A DNA stretch of 60,575 nucleotides from an uncultured Collinsella sp. (GTDB lineage Bacteria > Actinomycetota > Coriobacteriia > Coriobacteriales > Coriobacteriaceae). Every line of letters begins with the position of its first letter. Position 1 is the first letter of the stretch. A program made the translations under genes and the position numbers. The DNA lies in contig UQIG01000010.1 of assembly GCA_900541135.1 (NCBI GenBank), positions 1-60,575 on the forward strand. Direction: 5' to 3'. The notes under the pieces are model-generated. The model did no database searches. It was not told where the DNA came from and was given only the letters and a program-made list of their open reading frames with translations. Shown in pieces: positions 1 through 7,152 of the stretch.

Positions 1-552
1 GGCCATGTCGGGCGTGGTCGATATGTCGCTCGCCACAATCTCCTTGGTGCAGAAGTCCAGCGTCGGGGCCCAGTAGGCCTTGCCGCCAGCCACCTTGAAC
101 TCGGTGACGTCCGTCCCCAGCTTCTGCCACGGGGCCCCGGCGTCGAAATCCCTCGCGATCACGTTCTCGAACGTTCTGCCGACGACGCCCTTGTACGAGT
201 TGTACCTGTGGTAGGCCGTCTCGCGTCTGATCCCGCAGCGAATCCCCATCTCGCGCATCATCTTGAGCACGGTCTTGTCGGCTATCACGGCCCCCTCTTC
301 CGCCCTGAGGCACATCGCTATCTGCCGGTGCCCGCAGCCGTTGGCGGTGCGCGAGAAGATCTCGGCGGCCGCCTCCCGGAGCTCGGGGCGCGTGGGCCTC
401 GGCGGGTGCGCGAGGGCGTAGTAGTAGGTCGACCTCTTGAGCTCGGCGCATGCGAGCAGGTGCCCGAGTGCGTGTCCCTCGGCGCGCAGGGCCGCGACCG
501 CTTCGGCCTTCGCCCTGGTCAGAGCCCGTCCCTCTCGACCAGGGCGCGTAAT
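1..552 (-). CDS. IS3-family transposase OrfB (DDE integrase domain), partial
   Basis: This is the catalytic half of an IS3-type transposase, which cuts and joins the element's ends. The frame has no convincing start of its own and is read by a -1 shift from OrfA at the A7 run. After the shift it runs I-T-R-P-G-R-E and includes the HTH_21-like segment with CGHRQIAM, the KTVLKMMREMGIRCG linker and the first catalytic Asp in the motif TDVTEFKVAGGKAYW. The remaining Asp and Glu of the DDE triad are beyond the left edge. No internal stop is seen in the visible part, so the element may be intact. Confidence 0.85.
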   Translation of the reverse strand, partial: MTRPGREGRALTRAKAEAVAALRAEGHALGHLLACAELKRSTYYYALAHPPRPTRPELREAAAEIFSRTANGCGHRQIAMCLRAEEGAVIADKTVLKMMREMGIRCGIRRETAYHRYNSYKGVVGRTFENVIARDFDAGAPWQKLGTDVTEFKVAGGKAYWAPTLDFCTKEIVASDISTTPDMA

Positions 553-1010
553 TTTTTTAGGTAGGCCACCTCGGCCTCGAGCCTGCGGCACCGCTCCTCG
601 AGCTCCTCCTCGCGGGTCCGCGGCCTCGCCCTGGAACCGCTCGGCCGGCCCTTGGGCCTCGGGCGCAGGGCCTCCGCGCCGCCCCGGCGGTATAGCGCGC
701 ACCACTTCTTGAGCGGCGACATCGACATTATGCCGAACGCCGCCATCGCCTCGGTCTTCGTCATGCCGCCGTCGACGACGGCGGAGGCGGCGGCGACCTT
801 CTGCTCGTATGTGTACCTGCCCTGCTTTCCGTCCATGCGCAGCAGCACCTCGCTCCCGAATGCGCGGTATATCTCCTGCCATCTTCTCACGGCTTCCGCG
901 GGAAGCGAAAGGGCAATCGCGGCAGATTTATACCCGTGCCCGAGCTCGAAGAGCCCTATGGCCGCCTTCCTGGCCTCGACATCATGCTTCACCCTCAAAT
1001 CAACGCGCAT
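519..1010 (-). CDS. IS3-family transposase OrfA (HTH protein)
   Basis: This is the DNA-binding first frame of the IS. The protein begins MRVDLRVKHDVEARKAAI, carries a helix-turn-helix (GHGYKSAAIALSLPAEAVRRW) followed by a second HTH_28-like region. It ends in a leucine-rich coiled coil (EEELEERCRRLEAEVAYLKK) at the frameshift site. The start at 1010 is preferred over the longer frame starting at 1058 because GGAGG lies 8 nt upstream and the extra residues would be encoded by the terminal inverted repeat. The Shine-Dalgarno is in the 3' arm of a hairpin (1019-1052), which should repress translation when the element is read through from outside. Confidence 0.82.
   Translation of the reverse strand: MRVDLRVKHDVEARKAAIGLFELGHGYKSAAIALSLPAEAVRRWQEIYRAFGSEVLLRMDGKQGRYTYEQKVAAASAVVDGGMTKTEAMAAFGIMSMSPLKKWCALYRRGGAEALRPRPKGRPSGSRARPRTREEELEERCRRLEAEVAYLKKLRALVERDGL
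552..558 (-). other. Probable programmed -1 frameshift site (A AAA AAA)
   Basis: The minus strand reads CTA AAA AAA TTA in the OrfA frame, giving the classic A-AAA-AAA heptamer. A -1 slip here joins OrfA directly to the OrfB frame, as in other IS3-family elements that make OrfAB fusion transposase. Confidence 0.8.
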
Positions 1011-1018
1011 AAAGAAAG

Positions 1019-1052
1019 CCTCCCATTTCTCATGTCCAAGAAATGGGAGGCA
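1019..1052 (-). other. IS end hairpin sequestering the OrfA ribosome-binding site
   Basis: The minus strand has GCCTCCCATTTCT, an 8-nt loop, then AGAAATGGGAGGC. This is a 13-bp stem whose 3' arm contains the GGAGG of OrfA. Comparable 5' hairpins in IS elements limit translation from external promoters. Confidence 0.6.
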
Positions 1053-1179
1053 GTTCACAACGTTCTAGCGGGCTTTTTGTTGCCGAAATCAATAGGATAG
1101 GCCTCGCGCCCGCGCAAGCGTTCCATCGCGTTTCCCTAATTCATCTGGGAAAACAACTGCAAACGATTGCAAGTAACCG

Positions 1180-1205
1180 GTGAACGGTCGAAAACTACCG
1201 TTCAC
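1180..1205. promoter_or_regulatory. Inverted pair of ACCGTTCAC boxes
   Basis: GTGAACGGT at 1180-1188 faces ACCGTTCAC at 1197-1205, with CGGTGAACGGT/ACCGTTCACCG symmetry and an 8-bp spacer. The same 9-mer occurs upstream of most sugar operons in the window. It lies in the roughly 570-bp gap before the first PTS operon, which has no recognisable gene. Confidence 0.5.
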
Positions 1206-1397
1206 CGATAATCTCAAAACTGGTTCTAACTGGTATTAAGTCAAAAAGACCAATTCACATATCTTCACAATGACCTGCAATTTTTCTACACGCTATTTTT
1301 AGCCGCCCTGCGTTGTTTAGACACAGGAAAAGATCCGATTTTTTGCCAAAGCATTTCGAAACGGTTTCAAAACCGCAGGTAGAAGTGTTAACGACCG

Positions 1398-1427
1398 GTA
1401 AACGGTCGATTTATCACCGTGAGCGGT
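1398..1427 (-). promoter_or_regulatory. Direct repeat GTAAACGGT-N12-GTGAGCGGT (LytTR-like box)
   Basis: Two 9-mers start 21 bp apart (1398 and 1419), read on the minus strand as ACCGCTCAC-N12-ACCGTTTAC. The period and the ACCGTT core resemble sites of LytTR/AgrA-type regulators. The same arrangement recurs at 18982, 24011, 28991, 30177 and 38604. Confidence 0.5.
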
Positions 1428-1478
1428 GCAAAAACGTTTTACCGTATGAATCAACGAAAGCGACCTCTTCTGGGGTGA

Positions 1479-1532
1479 TATAGTGACAACAACACGTCAC
1501 GTGGTTACTACCAGTTTAGAAACCACTGGTCT
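1479..1532 (+). promoter_or_regulatory. Putative aga PTS promoter and GntR operator
   Basis: A -10-like TATAGT (1479-1484) is followed by TGGTTACTACCA (1502-1513), and ACCACTGGT lies at 1522-1530. The TGGT-N4-ACCA palindrome is the half-site arrangement typical of the DasR/NagR (UTRA) branch of GntR regulators. The identical 14-mer CTGGTTACTACCAG occurs at 5794 before agaS, linking both genes to the GntR gene between them. Weaker TGGT half-sites lie at 1221-1234. Confidence 0.6.
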
Positions 1533-1630
1533 TCAAAGAACGCTTTCTAAGAAGCTTTAAGGGCGAGTGCCCGCTGGCTTCCGAAAATCATCGGACTCAG
1601 ATTGTACACACCTTCGGAAGGGAAATTTGA

Positions 1631-2074
1631 ATGGTTGGCTTTATTCTTACCGGTCATGGACAGTTCGCACCCGGCCTTGCAAGCGCTATCGCTATGGTTG
1701 CCGGCGACCAGCCTGCTTTTACCGTCGTTCCTTTTGAGGGCGACCAGGCCGCATCCTACGGTGAGGATCTCCGCGCCGCTATTACCGCCATGCGCGAGGA
1801 GTGCGATGGCGTGCTTGTCTTTACCGACCTGCTTGGCGGCACCCCGTTCAACCAGTCGATGATGATTGCCCAGGATGTCGACAACGTCGAGGTTCTGACT
1901 GGCACCAACCTTCCCATGGTTATTGAGCTTCTGTTCCTCCGCGGCAATGCCACGCTCGCCGAGCTTGGCGAGCAGGCCGTGACCGTTGGCCAGACGGGCA
2001 TCACCGCCCAGACGGTCGCATCCGTTGCCGGCTCCGAGGAAGAGGATATCTTCGGCGACGAGGACGGCATCTAA
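1631..2074 (+). CDS. agaF: PTS mannose-family IIA component (amino-sugar type)
   Basis: Cytoplasmic phosphocarrier of a mannose-family PTS. It takes phosphate from HPr and passes it to IIB. The 147-residue protein starts VGFILTGHGQFAPG with the phosphorylated His at residue 9, and has the conserved DGVLVFTDLLGGTPFN block, all typical of EIIA-Man/Aga. The C-terminal 20 residues are an acidic tail (GSEEEDIFGDEDGI). GGAAGGG precedes the ATG. It is the first gene of a five-gene operon, and its stop TAA overlaps the next ATG (TAATG). Assignment to GalNAc/galactosamine rests on the neighbouring agaS and deacetylase genes; the transported sugar cannot be read from the sequence. Confidence 0.85.
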   Translation: MVGFILTGHGQFAPGLASAIAMVAGDQPAFTVVPFEGDQAASYGEDLRAAITAMREECDGVLVFTDLLGGTPFNQSMMIAQDVDNVEVLTGTNLPMVIELLFLRGNATLAELGEQAVTVGQTGITAQTVASVAGSEEEDIFGDEDGI

Positions 2075-2355
2075 TGGCCGATTTCGGAGCCAATGTCCTG
2101 AGCTCCTCGGTCGCCCTTTTAGGCCTGCTTGTCATCATGGGCTTGATTTACACCATCTGGTCGCAAATCAACATGAAGAAGAAGCAGAAGTACTTCAAGG
2201 AGCTGCACACCGAGCTCAAGCCGGGTCAGGAGGTTCTTTTCGCCGGCGGTATCTACGGAACCGTCAAAGGCATCGAAGGCGAGAAGGTCCAGATCAAAGT
2301 CCGATCCGGAGCCGTCGTAGATGTTTCGCGTTACGCGATTCAGGAGATCAAGTAA
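2074..2355 (+). CDS. yajC: YajC-family membrane protein inside the PTS operon
   Basis: A 93-residue protein with one N-terminal membrane helix (about residues 12-30, SVALLGLLVIMGLIYTIW) and a small cytoplasmic beta domain with LKPGQEVLFAGGIYGTV, the YajC signature. In most bacteria YajC accompanies SecDF. Here it is translationally coupled to the IIA gene. From established knowledge, YajC-like genes also sit in streptococcal amino-sugar PTS loci, so this is probably a PTS-associated paralogue. It may help insertion or stability of IIC/IID, which is inference. Whether the genome has a second, secDF-linked yajC cannot be seen here. Confidence 0.8.
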   Translation: MADFGANVLSSSVALLGLLVIMGLIYTIWSQINMKKKQKYFKELHTELKPGQEVLFAGGIYGTVKGIEGEKVQIKVRSGAVVDVSRYAIQEIK

Positions 2356-2391
2356 CTGTCGTCAGCAAATATCGAAAGGAAGCTGATCAAC

Positions 2392-2874
2392 ATGGCAGAA
2401 CCCAACATTCTTCTTACCCGCATCGATAACCGACTGGTTCATGGTCAGGTTGCAACCCAGTGGAACTCCACCCTGGGCTCCAACCTCATCCTCGTCGCCA
2501 ACGACGACGTGGCGTCCAACACCATGCGCCAGAACCTCATGAAGATGGCCGCTCCCGCCGGCGTCGCTACGCGTTTCTTCTCCCTGCAGAAGACCATCGA
2601 CGTCATTGGCAAGGCGAGCCCGCGCCAGAAGATCTTCATCGTGGCCGAAACACCGGAAGACGTGCTTACGCTCGTCAAGGGCGGTGTGCCTATAAAGAAG
2701 GTAAACATCGGCAACATGCACATGTCGGAAGGAAAGCGCCAAGTCGCCACCTCCGTCGCAGTTAACGACGAGGATGTCGCTGCGTTTAAAGAGCTGCAGG
2801 AATTGGGGGTGGAGTTGGAGATCAGGCGCGTTCCGAGCACGCCTGTTGAGGACACGAGCAAGCTCTTCTCGTAA
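2392..2874 (+). CDS. agaV: PTS mannose-family IIB component
   Basis: Cytoplasmic IIB subunit that receives phosphate from IIA and phosphorylates the incoming sugar. The 160 residues match the family length, and LLTRIDNRLVHGQVATQW places the phosphorylated His at residue 17. The GGVPIKKVNIGNMH and GKRQVATSVAVNDED segments are conserved in Man/Aga IIB. It lies between yajC and IIC. A close paralogue at 12129-12611 has Tyr in place of this His. The symbol follows the E. coli GalNAc system and is by family only. Confidence 0.87.
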   Translation: MAEPNILLTRIDNRLVHGQVATQWNSTLGSNLILVANDDVASNTMRQNLMKMAAPAGVATRFFSLQKTIDVIGKASPRQKIFIVAETPEDVLTLVKGGVPIKKVNIGNMHMSEGKRQVATSVAVNDEDVAAFKELQELGVELEIRRVPSTPVEDTSKLFS

Positions 2875-2964
2875 TCCTCGTGATCCACGTTGTCAGGAGT
2901 GAAACCCTGACGTTCTGTACGTGATATCCAAAGTGCGTACATACATTTTGAAAGGAGGAGCAAG

Positions 2965-3765
2965 ATGGAATACTCGATCATCCAGATCGCTCTGGTCTTC
3001 GTTGTTACGTTCATCGCGGCAATCGACCAGTTTGACTTCCTCGAGTCTCTCTATCAGCCCATCGTCACCGGCGCCGTCATCGGTCTTATCCTTGGCGACC
3101 TCAACACCGGTCTTCTCGTGGGTGGTACCTATCAGCTCATGACGATCGGCAACATGCCGATCGGAGGCGCTCAGCCGCCTAACGCCGTCATCGGCGGCAT
3201 CATGGCAGCCATTCTCGCTATCGCCACGGGCCTCGAGCCCAACGCGGCAGTCGGCCTCGCCATTCCGTTCGCTCTGCTTGGCCAGCTTGGCGTTACCCTG
3301 GTCTTCACGCTTATGTCCCCGCTTATGTCCACGGCCGATAACATGGCTCACAACGCGGACACCAAGGGCATCGAGCGCCTGAACTACTTCGCCATGGCTC
3401 TGCTCGGCCTGATCTTCGCTGTCGTCGTCACCCTGTTCTTCATCGCTGGCGCTACCATCGGTCAGACCATCGCTTCTGCCATCCCGACTTGGCTGCAGAC
3501 CGGTCTGTCCGCTGCAGGCGGCATGATGCGCTTCGTCGGCTTCGCCGTCCTGCTCAAGGTTATGATGAACCGCGATATGTGGGGCTTCTTCCTCATGGGC
3601 TTTGGCCTCGCGCTCATCACCGTTGCCAACGATTCGCTGGCAACCCCTGCTCTGCTCATCCTCGCTCTCATCGGCTTCGGCATCGCTTTCTGGGACTTCC
3701 AGCAGCAGACCGAGCTGAAGGGTGCAGCTGTTTCTGACGGAGGTGACTTCGAAGATGGCATCTAA
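2965..3765 (+). CDS. agaW: PTS mannose-family IIC component
   Basis: Integral membrane subunit of the sugar channel. The 266-residue protein is hydrophobic throughout and has the family block GLILGDLNTGLLVGGTYQLMTIGNMPIGGAQPPN. AAAGGAGG precedes the start. The 90-bp gap from IIB holds short inverted repeats (GTCAGG...CCTGAC and GTACG...CGTAC) that could set the cytoplasmic/membrane subunit ratio. The end overlaps the IID start by 11 bp. It works with IID as the translocation unit. Confidence 0.87.
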   Translation: MEYSIIQIALVFVVTFIAAIDQFDFLESLYQPIVTGAVIGLILGDLNTGLLVGGTYQLMTIGNMPIGGAQPPNAVIGGIMAAILAIATGLEPNAAVGLAIPFALLGQLGVTLVFTLMSPLMSTADNMAHNADTKGIERLNYFAMALLGLIFAVVVTLFFIAGATIGQTIASAIPTWLQTGLSAAGGMMRFVGFAVLLKVMMNRDMWGFFLMGFGLALITVANDSLATPALLILALIGFGIAFWDFQQQTELKGAAVSDGGDFEDGI

Positions 3766-4837
3766 TGAGTATGTGATCCCGGAGCACTACGAGGATCTCA
3801 CTCCTGCTCCGCAGCTCGACCAGAAGACCCTCAACAAGATGGCTTGGCGCTCCTGCTTCCTGCAGGCATCGTTCAACTACGAGCGCATGCAGGCCGCTGG
3901 CTGGCTTTACTCCATCATCCCCGGTCTGGAGAAGATCCACACCAACAAGAACGACCTCGCGGCTTCCATGAGCCACAACCTGGAGTTCTTCAACACCCAC
4001 CCGTTCCTCGTCACCTTTGTTATGGGCATCGTGCTTTCGCTCGAGCAGAACAAGGTTGACATCCCCACGATCCGCGCCGTCCGCGTCGCCGCAATGGGCC
4101 CGCTCGGTGGTATCGGTGACGCCCTGTTCTGGCTGACGCTCGTGCCTATCACGGCCGGCATCACCTCCAACATGGCCATCAACGGCAACGCCGCTGCGCC
4201 GATCATCTTCCTGGTGATCTTCAACGTCGTCCAGTTCGCTCTGCGCTTCTGGCTCATGAACTGGTCCTACAAGCTTGGCACCAGCGCTATTGACGCTCTG
4301 ACTGCCAACATGCAGGCCTTCACGCGTGCCGCTTCCATCATGGGCGTCTTCGTCGTCGGTTGCCTGGTCGTTACCATGGGTGGCACCCAGATCAACCTCC
4401 AGATCCCCAACGGCACCACCCGTGGCCTCTCCGCTACTACCGTGATCGTCTCCGAGAAGGAGGCCGAGAACTTCACCGGTATGGAGGGCATCGATACCGA
4501 GACCGCTGAGGCCGGTACCATCGCCATGACCGATAAGGACGGCAACGCCCTTACCGCTTCCGATGCCGACGGCAACGCTGTCGAGTGCGGCGTCACCGAT
4601 CTGGGTAACGGCATGGAGTCCGTGACCTACGGCACCGTTACCGAGGATCCGGTCAACTTCTCTGTTGCCGACACCCTCAACACCATCGTCCCGAAGCTCG
4701 TCCCGCTTATGCTTACGCTGCTGCTTTACTACATGTTCGCTAAGCACAGCTGGACCCCGACCAAGGGCATTCTCCTGCTCTTCGTCCTTGGCATCCTGGG
4801 CGCTGGCCCGCTTGGTCTCTGGCCGAGCATCTGGTAA
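3755..4837 (+). CDS. agaE: PTS mannose-family IID component with an extra hydrophilic insert
   Basis: Membrane subunit partnering IIC. The start at 3755 (MASNEYVIPEH) is chosen over the in-frame start at 3722 because GGAGGTGA lies just upstream and the longer form would overlap IIC far more. N-terminal signatures include ASFNYERMQAAGWLYSIIP and the PLGGIGDALFW motif. At 360 residues it exceeds the usual IID (about 260-300). The extra length is a hydrophilic, DGNA-rich stretch at about residues 225-310, just before the last two membrane segments. The insert is in frame and similar in composition to its neighbours, so it looks genuine. It ends the operon before a strong terminator. Confidence 0.85.
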   Translation: MASNEYVIPEHYEDLTPAPQLDQKTLNKMAWRSCFLQASFNYERMQAAGWLYSIIPGLEKIHTNKNDLAASMSHNLEFFNTHPFLVTFVMGIVLSLEQNKVDIPTIRAVRVAAMGPLGGIGDALFWLTLVPITAGITSNMAINGNAAAPIIFLVIFNVVQFALRFWLMNWSYKLGTSAIDALTANMQAFTRAASIMGVFVVGCLVVTMGGTQINLQIPNGTTRGLSATTVIVSEKEAENFTGMEGIDTETAEAGTIAMTDKDGNALTASDADGNAVECGVTDLGNGMESVTYGTVTEDPVNFSVADTLNTIVPKLVPLMLTLLLYYMFAKHSWTPTKGILLLFVLGILGAGPLGLWPSIW

Positions 4838-4902
4838 GGCTCTAGCTTGAGGGGTGTGTCCCTACGCGGCTCACACCCCGACCCCTTAAGCCATGTGTAT
4901 GT

Positions 4903-4945
4903 TAAAAGCCGCGTGCTCGAAAGAGCGCGCGGCTTTTGTTTTCTT
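4903..4945 (+). terminator. Rho-independent terminator of the aga PTS operon
   Basis: AAAAGCCGCG (4903-4912) pairs with CGCGGCTTTT (4928-4937) around a GAAA-capped inner stem, followed by GTTTTCTT. Confidence 0.88.
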
Positions 4946-5022
4946 AATGATTCGGGTGTGGCAGACAGATAATGCATAACACCCTAGGTAGTTAGCCGAA
5001 TTCGAGCAAAAGGGAGGATAGG

Positions 5023-5754
5023 ATGGCGATCGGAGCGCGTAAGCAACCGCTGTACGATCAGCTGGTCGATATTCTGACCGAAAAGATTGACCATGAATAT
5101 CGCGCCGGTGACATGATTCCTTCCGAGCGCGAACTTTCGGAGCGCTATGGTCTCTCGCGCACTACGGTACGCCTGGCTCTGCAGGAACTGGAGCGTTTAG
5201 GACTGGTGGTTCGGCAGCACGGTCGCGGTACCTTTGTGACCGGCCGTTCGGCAAAAGCAACCAATCTTATGCAGTCCTACAGCTTTACCGAGCAGATGCG
5301 CGCGATGGGTCGAGAACCCGAGACCACGATTCTCGAGTTTTGCGAGATGGAGGCCGATAAGAATCTGGCCGAGCATATGGGATTGCGCATCGGTGATCGC
5401 ATTTTTAAGCTCAAGCGCCTTCGCTCTGCCGACAACATGCCCATGATGGTCGAACGCAGCTATCTACCGGTTCGTCAATTTCTGTCCCTAAAGCGACCGC
5501 TGCTGGAGCGTAAGCCGCTTTACGATGTGATTGAGCAGGACTTTCAGCAAAAGATTCGCGTGGCCGAAGAGGAGTTCTATGCGAGCATAGCCCGTCCCAC
5601 CGATGCCCACCTTTTGGGAATTGTCGAGGGCTCGCCTGTGCTCGATTTGGTCAGGACTACGTATAACGAGTCAAACGAGGTAGTGGAGTACACACTCTCG
5701 GTTGCTCGTGCCGATCAGTTTAAATACAAGGTTTACCACCAGCGCAGTAACTAG
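5023..5754 (+). CDS. agaR: GntR-family (UTRA domain) regulator of amino-sugar genes
   Basis: Transcription factor of the HutC/DasR branch. Residues 10-75 form the winged helix-turn-helix (ERELSERYGLSRTTVRLALQELERLGLV, wing HGRGTFV), and residues 95-240 form the UTRA effector domain with the typical LKRLRSADNMPMMVERSYLP segment. The 243-residue length is standard. It sits between the PTS operon and agaS, both of which carry TGGTTACTACCA palindromes. Known relatives bind TGGT-N4-ACCA and respond to amino-sugar phosphates. The repressor role and exact ligand are inferred. The symbol is functional only; E. coli AgaR is a DeoR-family protein. Confidence 0.8.
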   Translation: MAIGARKQPLYDQLVDILTEKIDHEYRAGDMIPSERELSERYGLSRTTVRLALQELERLGLVVRQHGRGTFVTGRSAKATNLMQSYSFTEQMRAMGREPETTILEFCEMEADKNLAEHMGLRIGDRIFKLKRLRSADNMPMMVERSYLPVRQFLSLKRPLLERKPLYDVIEQDFQQKIRVAEEEFYASIARPTDAHLLGIVEGSPVLDLVRTTYNESNEVVEYTLSVARADQFKYKVYHQRSN

Positions 5755-5793
5755 TGCTCGCATCGTTTCCATATGGTGATTCTTTGCATTTAA

Positions 5794-5829
5794 CTGGTTA
5801 CTACCAGATAACCAACCGAAGTGTATAAT
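5794..5829 (+). promoter_or_regulatory. agaS promoter with GntR operator
   Basis: CTGGTTACTACCAG (5794-5807) lies 16 bp upstream of a perfect -10 TATAAT (5824-5829), so it covers the -35 region. The 14-mer overlaps, with one end base different, the operator at 1501-1514 before agaF. Repression by the adjacent GntR protein is the simple reading. Confidence 0.68.
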
Positions 5830-5868
5830 TGCACGTCAGAGGATTACTTCTAGAGAGAGGTATTAGAA

Positions 5869-7035
5869 ATGTTCGAGAAGAGTGTCGAGGAGCTCACCGA
5901 GCTCGGCGCCCAGATCACCACGGCCGAGATTGCTCAGCAGCCCGAGCTTTGGCGTGATACGCTCAACATCTATCGCGAGAACAAGGAGGCCATCGAGGCC
6001 TTCCTGGCCGAGGCTCGCGCTATGGGCGAGGGTCGTCTGTCCGTTGTCTTCACCGGTGCCGGTACGTCCGACTACGTTGGCGATACCTGCGCCCCGTACC
6101 TGCGTCACGCTGGCAACACTGATCTCTACGACTTTAAGCCCATCGCCACGACCGACATCGTGAGCGCCCCGCGCGACTTCCTGCGCGCCGAGGATCCCAC
6201 GCTCGTGGTTTCCTTTGCCCGCTCTGGCAACAGCCCCGAGAGCCTTGCCGCCGTTGCCGTTGCCAAGGAGCTCGTCCACAACGTCAAGTTCCTCAACATC
6301 ACCTGCGCTCCCGAGGGCAAGCTCGCCGTCGAGTCTGCCGATGATCCCAACGCGCTGACGCTGCTCATTCCGCGCGCCAACGACAAGGGCTTCGCCATGA
6401 CCGGTTCTTATTCCTGCATGACCCTGCTCTCCACCCTTATTTTCGACACTGCCTCTGACGAGCAGAAGGCCGAGTGGGTCGAGACGATTGCCAAGATGGG
6501 CGAGGAGGTCATCTCCCGTGAGCCCGAGATCGCCGATTACCTGGCTGGCGACTTCAACCGCGTGACCTACTTGGGTTCTGGCTCCTTCGGTGGCCTTGCC
6601 CAGGAGAGCCAGCTCAAGATCCTCGAGCTCGCTCACGGTCTGGTCGCTACTTCCTACGACACCTCCATGGGCTATCGTCATGGACCTAAGTCCTTCGTCG
6701 ACGATAAGACGCTCGTCTTCGTGTTCGTCAATAACGACGCCTACACCCGTCAGTACGACATCGACATCCTCAACGAGATCGGTGGCGACGAGATCGCTCA
6801 GCACACCATCGCCGTTCAGCAGGAAGGTGCCACCGTCTACGAGGGCGAGTCCTTCACCTTTAAGGGCTACGAGGCACTTCCCGAGGGCTACCTTGCTCTG
6901 CCGTTCGTGATGTTTGCCCAGGCTATCAGCCTGCTCAACTCCGTGCGCGTGGGCAACACGCCCGACACGCCGAGCCCCACTGGCACGGTCAACCGCGTGG
7001 TTAAGGGCGTGACGATTCACCCCTTCACCGCTTAA
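5869..7035 (+). CDS. agaS: AgaS-type SIS-domain galactosamine-6-phosphate deaminase/isomerase
   Basis: Cytoplasmic sugar isomerase with two SIS domains. AgaS converts galactosamine-6-phosphate to tagatose-6-phosphate plus ammonia. The first SIS domain shows VVFTGAGTSDYVGDTCAPYL and VSFARSGNSPESLAA; the second shows YLGSGSFGGLAQESQLKILE and SMGYRHGPKSFVD. The 388-residue length fits AgaS. It has its own promoter carrying the GntR operator and is followed by a terminator. Its product is the substrate of LacC, encoded twice in this window. A glucosamine-6-phosphate deaminase function is the main alternative, but NagB belongs to a different fold. Confidence 0.85.
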   Translation: MFEKSVEELTELGAQITTAEIAQQPELWRDTLNIYRENKEAIEAFLAEARAMGEGRLSVVFTGAGTSDYVGDTCAPYLRHAGNTDLYDFKPIATTDIVSAPRDFLRAEDPTLVVSFARSGNSPESLAAVAVAKELVHNVKFLNITCAPEGKLAVESADDPNALTLLIPRANDKGFAMTGSYSCMTLLSTLIFDTASDEQKAEWVETIAKMGEEVISREPEIADYLAGDFNRVTYLGSGSFGGLAQESQLKILELAHGLVATSYDTSMGYRHGPKSFVDDKTLVFVFVNNDAYTRQYDIDILNEIGGDEIAQHTIAVQQEGATVYEGESFTFKGYEALPEGYLALPFVMFAQAISLLNSVRVGNTPDTPSPTGTVNRVVKGVTIHPFTA

Positions 7036-7053
7036 TCGCGTCCCCCTGTAAGG

Positions 7054-7090
7054 GCGCCCGTCCGCTCATAACGGCGGGCGGGCGCTTTTT
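7054..7090 (+). terminator. Terminator after agaS
   Basis: GCGCCCGTCCG ... CGGGCGGGCGC stem followed by TTTTTGTTTT. Confidence 0.85.
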
Positions 7091-7152
7091 GTTTTACGTG
7101 AGCTGGGTATAAGCATCACCACAGTCAACTGCTTTAGAAGCGAGGAGTGCAT

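Larger units (their letters stand above)
1..1057 (-). mobile_element. IS3-family (IS150-like) insertion sequence, cut by window edge
   Basis: Two overlapping transposase frames on the minus strand, an A7 slippery run between them and a TG...-type terminus support an IS3-family element. The outer end reads TGAACTGCCTCCCATTTCT on the minus strand from about position 1057, which resembles IS150-group ends. The other end lies outside the window. The exact terminus could be two bases further out, and no target-site duplication can be tested. A contig starting inside an IS is usual because repeats break assemblies. Confidence 0.85.

Noticed and set aside
2875..2964. Riboswitch between PTS IIB and IIC
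   Set aside because: Only two short inverted repeats in 90 bp; no known aptamer architecture.
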